Source of the DNA: Akkermansia sp.
GTDB lineage: Bacteria > Verrucomicrobiota > Verrucomicrobiia > Verrucomicrobiales > Akkermansiaceae
Length of the DNA: 64,000 nt
Assembly (NCBI GenBank): GCA_022787425.1
Contig: JALFWB010000022.1
Location: 1 to 64,000 of the forward strand
Reading direction: 5' to 3'
A model generated the notes under the pieces. The model ran no database searches and was not told where the DNA came from. It saw nothing but the letters and a program-made list of their open reading frames with translations. Positions 61,071 to 64,000 of this stretch are shown piece by piece (the stretch's first letter is position 1; each line of letters opens with the position of its first letter). The translations under genes and the position numbers were made by a program.

Positions 61071-62531
61071 ATGGGAGCTTCTCACCTCAGGACGATTGTG
61101 GACCGCTTTTCCGCTGCGCGCTTGCTGTGCATCGGGGATATGATGCTGGATGTGTTTGTGTACGGCAAGTCTTCCCGCCTGTCGCCGGAGGCACCGGTGC
61201 CCGTGATGCTCTTCGGGCGCGAGAAGCGGATGCCGGGCGGCGCGGGTAACGTGGTGAGCAATCTGCGCAGTCTCGGGTGCGCGGTGCACTTCTTGGGCGT
61301 GGCGGGTCAGGATGCGGAGGGTCAGGAGCTGCTGGATTTCCTGCAGGGCATGGGGGCCGAGCCGGAGCTGCTGACTCCCCCGGGGCTGCCCACGCCGGTC
61401 AAGACGCGCTATGTGGCGGGCGGTCACCACTTGCTGCGGGTGGATCGCGAGCAGAAGACTCGCCTGACTCCGGAGCTGCGGGAGCACCTCTTGCAGCGGG
61501 TGGAGGCTCTGTTGCCGTCCGTGGATTTGGTGCTGATGTCGGATTACGGGAAGGGGCTGTTTGATCTCGAGACGGCTCCCGCTATCATCGAGTGCTGCCG
61601 CAGGGCGGGGAAGACGGTGGTGGTTGACCCCAAACAGATGGATTACAGTTATTACCGAGGTGCTTCCATGGTCAAGCCGAATCTCAAGGAGTTCTCCGGG
61701 GCCGTGGGCTGCGAGTTCGATGCCGCTGCGCCGGACTTTGCGGAGGAGGCCGTGCGGGCCGGTCGCGAGCTCTGTCGGCGTTTTGATATAGACAATATCC
61801 TCGTGACGCTCAGCGAGCACGGTATGCTCTTTATCCCCGGGCGGGAGGATGCCCGCCATTTCATCATCCCGACGGAGGCGCAGGAGGTGTTCGATGTCTC
61901 CGGTGCGGGCGATACCTCTCTGGCGACCTTGGGTGCAGCCTTGGCCGTGGGGGCGGGGATGGAGCAGGCCATCCGCCTGGCGAACGTAGCGAGCGGTATC
62001 GTGGTGGGTAAGTTCGGTACGGCTTGCGCCACCCCGGCGGAGATCCGCGCGGGGCTTTCGCCTGCAGCCGCTGCCGGTTGCGTGTCGCGGGAGGATGCGG
62101 TGGCTCTGGTGCGCAGTCTCAAGGCGCAGGGGAAGGTGGTCGGTTTCACGAACGGTTGTTTTGATATTCTGCATCCGGGGCATTTGCAGTCCTTTGTGCT
62201 GGCAAAGCAGGAGTGTGATGTGCTCATTGTGGGCATGAACAGCGATGCATCCGTGCGACGTCTCAAGGGACCGGAGCGGCCTGTGAACGATGAGCGGAGC
62301 AGGGCGGCCATGCTGGCGGCGCTCAAGCCCGTGGATTATGTGGTGGTGTTCGATGATGACACGGCTCTGCCGCTCATCGATGAGCTGCGCCCGGATGTTA
62401 TCGCCAAGGAGGGTTACCCCCTCGACCGCTGGCCGGAGGGGCGCGCGGTTATCGCCTATGGGGGACGTGCCGTGGAGCTTCCGCGCCTTCCCGGGTTCTC
62501 TACCACCGGCATCATCAATAAGTTGTCATGA
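61071..62531 (+). CDS. hldE: Bifunctional heptose 7-phosphate kinase/heptose 1-phosphate adenylyltransferase
   Basis: 486 residues, both domains present. The N-terminal PfkB kinase (about 1-335) has CIGDMMLDVFVYGK, PGGAGNVVSNLRSLG, VVDPKQMDYSYYRG and DVSGAGDTSLATL. The C-terminal adenylyltransferase (about 350-486) has FTNGCFDILHPGHLQS, VGMNSDASVRRLKGPERP and VIAKEGYPLDRW. It phosphorylates heptose 7-phosphate at C1 and later adds AMP. gmhA overlaps its stop codon by four bases. Confidence 0.96.
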   Translation: MGASHLRTIVDRFSAARLLCIGDMMLDVFVYGKSSRLSPEAPVPVMLFGREKRMPGGAGNVVSNLRSLGCAVHFLGVAGQDAEGQELLDFLQGMGAEPELLTPPGLPTPVKTRYVAGGHHLLRVDREQKTRLTPELREHLLQRVEALLPSVDLVLMSDYGKGLFDLETAPAIIECCRRAGKTVVVDPKQMDYSYYRGASMVKPNLKEFSGAVGCEFDAAAPDFAEEAVRAGRELCRRFDIDNILVTLSEHGMLFIPGREDARHFIIPTEAQEVFDVSGAGDTSLATLGAALAVGAGMEQAIRLANVASGIVVGKFGTACATPAEIRAGLSPAAAAGCVSREDAVALVRSLKAQGKVVGFTNGCFDILHPGHLQSFVLAKQECDVLIVGMNSDASVRRLKGPERPVNDERSRAAMLAALKPVDYVVVFDDDTALPLIDELRPDVIAKEGYPLDRWPEGRAVIAYGGRAVELPRLPGFSTTGIINKLS

Positions 62532-63100
62532 ATCAGTATATTTCTTCCGAGTTGAATGTCATCGCGGCCGGTATGCAGCAACTGGCCGCCGAATGCACCG
62601 ATACGCTGGCGAACATCGCGAAGCTCTGCTTGGACAGCATGCGCGCGGGGGGCAAGGTGATGTTTTGCGGCAACGGCGGTTCTGCGGCGGATGCCCAGCA
62701 TCTGGCGGCGGAGTTGGTGGGCCGCTACAAGCTCAATCGTCCTGCCTATGCGGCCTTGGCTCTCACCACGGATACCTCCATCCTCACTGCGGTCGGTAAC
62801 GATTTCGGCTACGATACGGTCTTCGAGCGTCAGGTGCAGGGGCTCGGGCGCGCGGGGGATGTGCTCATCGGTATCTCGACCTCCGGTAACAGTAAAAACG
62901 TGCTTCTGGCCATGCAGGCGGCGCGTGCGATGGGTATTCACACGGTGGCTTTCACGGGCAGCGGCGGCGGGGCCATGGCGCAGCAGGCGGACCTCGCGCT
63001 TCGCGTGCCGTCCGATGTTACGAACCATATCCAGGAGATGCACATTGCCTGCGGTCATCTGCTCTGCGGTTTGGTGGAGAAGGCTCTGGCAGACGATTGA
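62528..63100 (+). CDS. gmhA: Sedoheptulose-7-phosphate isomerase
   Basis: 190 residues, normal for GmhA. MFCGNGGSAADAQHLAAELV is the phosphate site and catalytic His region, LTTDTSILTAVGNDFG and GISTSGNSKNVLLAMQAAR bind the sugar phosphate, and NHIQEMHIACGHLLC carries the metal His/Glu. It starts the ADP-heptose route. With hldE, gmhB and hldD it makes a complete pathway within 3.7 kb, split into two divergent operons. Confidence 0.95.
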   Translation: MNQYISSELNVIAAGMQQLAAECTDTLANIAKLCLDSMRAGGKVMFCGNGGSAADAQHLAAELVGRYKLNRPAYAALALTTDTSILTAVGNDFGYDTVFERQVQGLGRAGDVLIGISTSGNSKNVLLAMQAARAMGIHTVAFTGSGGGAMAQQADLALRVPSDVTNHIQEMHIACGHLLCGLVEKALADD

Positions 63101-63136
63101 TGCCGACCTTTTGTCGTTGCATACTTCTTTTAGGCT

Positions 63137-63164
63137 TGATTTGCTCCCCCAATTCGGTACAATA
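63137..63164 (+). promoter_or_regulatory. Glycyl-tRNA synthetase promoter
   Basis: TTGATT (63137-63142), 16-base spacer, TACAAT (63159-63164), nine bases before the ATG. Confidence 0.7.
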
Positions 63165-63173
63165 AGCGCGTTA

Positions 63174-64000
63174 TGGCAGATCGTACACAGACGGATCCGG
63201 AAAAAATGGAGAAAATCGTCAGCCTTTGCAAGCGCAAGGGTTTCATCTTTCAGTCGGCGGAAATCTACGGCGGCCTGAACGGTTGCTGGGATTACGGTCC
63301 CCTCGGTGCGGAGTTGAAGCGCAACCTCAAGGATTACTGGTGGCGTGTCAACGTGCAGGAGCGGCCCGACATCGTGGGTATGGACGGCTCGATCCTCACG
63401 CACAATTCGGTGCTCGTGGCCTCCGGTCACGTCAGCGGCTTCACGGACCCGCTCTGCGACTGTCTGCTGACCAAGGAGCGCTTGCGTGCCGACCAGATTC
63501 CCGCACAGAGCGGCATCGCCTACTGGTGGAAGGGCGCGGCCCGCAAGGACGGTTCTTGGGCTACCAAGAAGGAGTTTTCCATGCTGGTGCCCTCGGAGAG
63601 TGAGAAGGACGCCAAGACGGCCCGCCAGGGTGCCCTGCGTTACTACAGCCAGATTGCCGGTAAGGATTGCTCCCCCGCTGACCTGGAGCTGAAGGACGAG
63701 ACGCATGAGGCCGTGACGGATTCCGTGCGTTATAACCCTGCCAACGGTTCGTTGGTGACGGAGGCGCGTTCTTTCAACCTCATGTTCAAGACCACCATCG
63801 GCGCGGCGTCCGATGAGAATGACCCGAGCAGCATCGGCTGGCTGCGTCCGGAGACGGCGCAGAGTATCTTCTGCCAGTACAAGAATATCCTGGACTCTTC
63901 GCGCATGAAGATCCCCTTCGGTATCGCGCAGATCGGTAAGTCTTTCCGCAATGAAATCAACCCGCGTAACTTCACCTTCCGCTCCCGTGAGTTCGAGCAG
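63174..64000 (+). CDS. glyQS: Glycyl-tRNA synthetase, single-chain type (cut by window edge)
   Basis: The first 275 residues are visible. LCKRKGFIFQSAEIYGG and CWDYGPLGAELKRNLKDYWW are the start of the dimeric, eukaryote-like class II glycyl-tRNA synthetase rather than the two-subunit GlyQ/GlyS form. IGWLRPETAQSIFCQYKNIL and IPFGIAQIGKSFRNEINPRN carry class II motif 2. It charges tRNA-Gly in the cytoplasm. The promoter ends nine bases upstream of the ATG. Confidence 0.95.

Overview
The window reads as a chromosomal segment of a Gram-negative bacterium from the Verrucomicrobiota/PVC group, probably a host- or gut-associated relative of Akkermansia. Support comes from a 51-residue small basic protein of a type known from Verrucomicrobia and Chlamydiae (23634-23789), genes for LPS heptose and rhamnose precursors, many short lipoproteins and secreted proteins, abundant ankyrin/Sel1 repeat proteins, and GC-rich housekeeping genes interrupted by AT-richer accessory blocks. 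The phylum call is an inference; no rRNA or tRNA gene is visible.

Layout. 1-5563: accessory edge with the cut N-terminal half of an IS30-type transposase and a two-gene restriction-modification system (SAM-binding subunit plus a helicase-methyltransferase of 1311 residues). 5755-7874: ilvA and maf. 7888-11831: accessory cassette array bounded and divided by copies of a two-segment repeat; it carries a small secreted protein, a short Rhs tip protein whose AT-rich C-terminus has an HExxH motif, and a tightly coupled secreted partner. 11872-27114: housekeeping block (phosphohexomutase, crcB, FKBP isomerase, DEAD-box helicase, ankyrin lipoprotein, TMEM43-like membrane protein, Sel1 protein, rRNA pseudouridine synthase, small basic protein, alkaline phosphatase, thioredoxin, citrate synthase, yggL). 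27476-31104: second accessory block with two paralogous cysteine-rich exported proteins, a lipoprotein and an orphan Fic protein. 31113-43261: recQ, nadA, a MidA-type methyltransferase, a PIG-L/GT25/GT25 operon and a complete dTDP-rhamnose operon ending in a GT2 gene. 43273-57266: metH, an isolated nuoA, a large ankyrin protein, a class II Fic protein, a degenerate dynamin-like protein with a U32 protein, icd-menG and two lipoproteins. 57348-64000: a topoisomerase subunit A, the full ADP-heptose set (gmhB, hldD, hldE, gmhA) and the start of glycyl-tRNA synthetase.

A recurring feature is promoter placement. About twenty genes have a recognisable -35/-10 pair (spacing 16-18) whose -10 box ends only 6-19 bases before the start codon, so their transcripts should be leaderless or nearly so, and no Shine-Dalgarno sequence is seen. 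Genes with longer leaders, such as the ankyrin lipoprotein at 17740 and the Fic gene at 49566, do have one.

The best candidates for something undescribed are the repeat-bounded Rhs cassette array with its putative metallopeptidase tip and exported partner, the paralogous cysteine-rich secreted pair with its hairpin repeats, and the leaderless promoter architecture.
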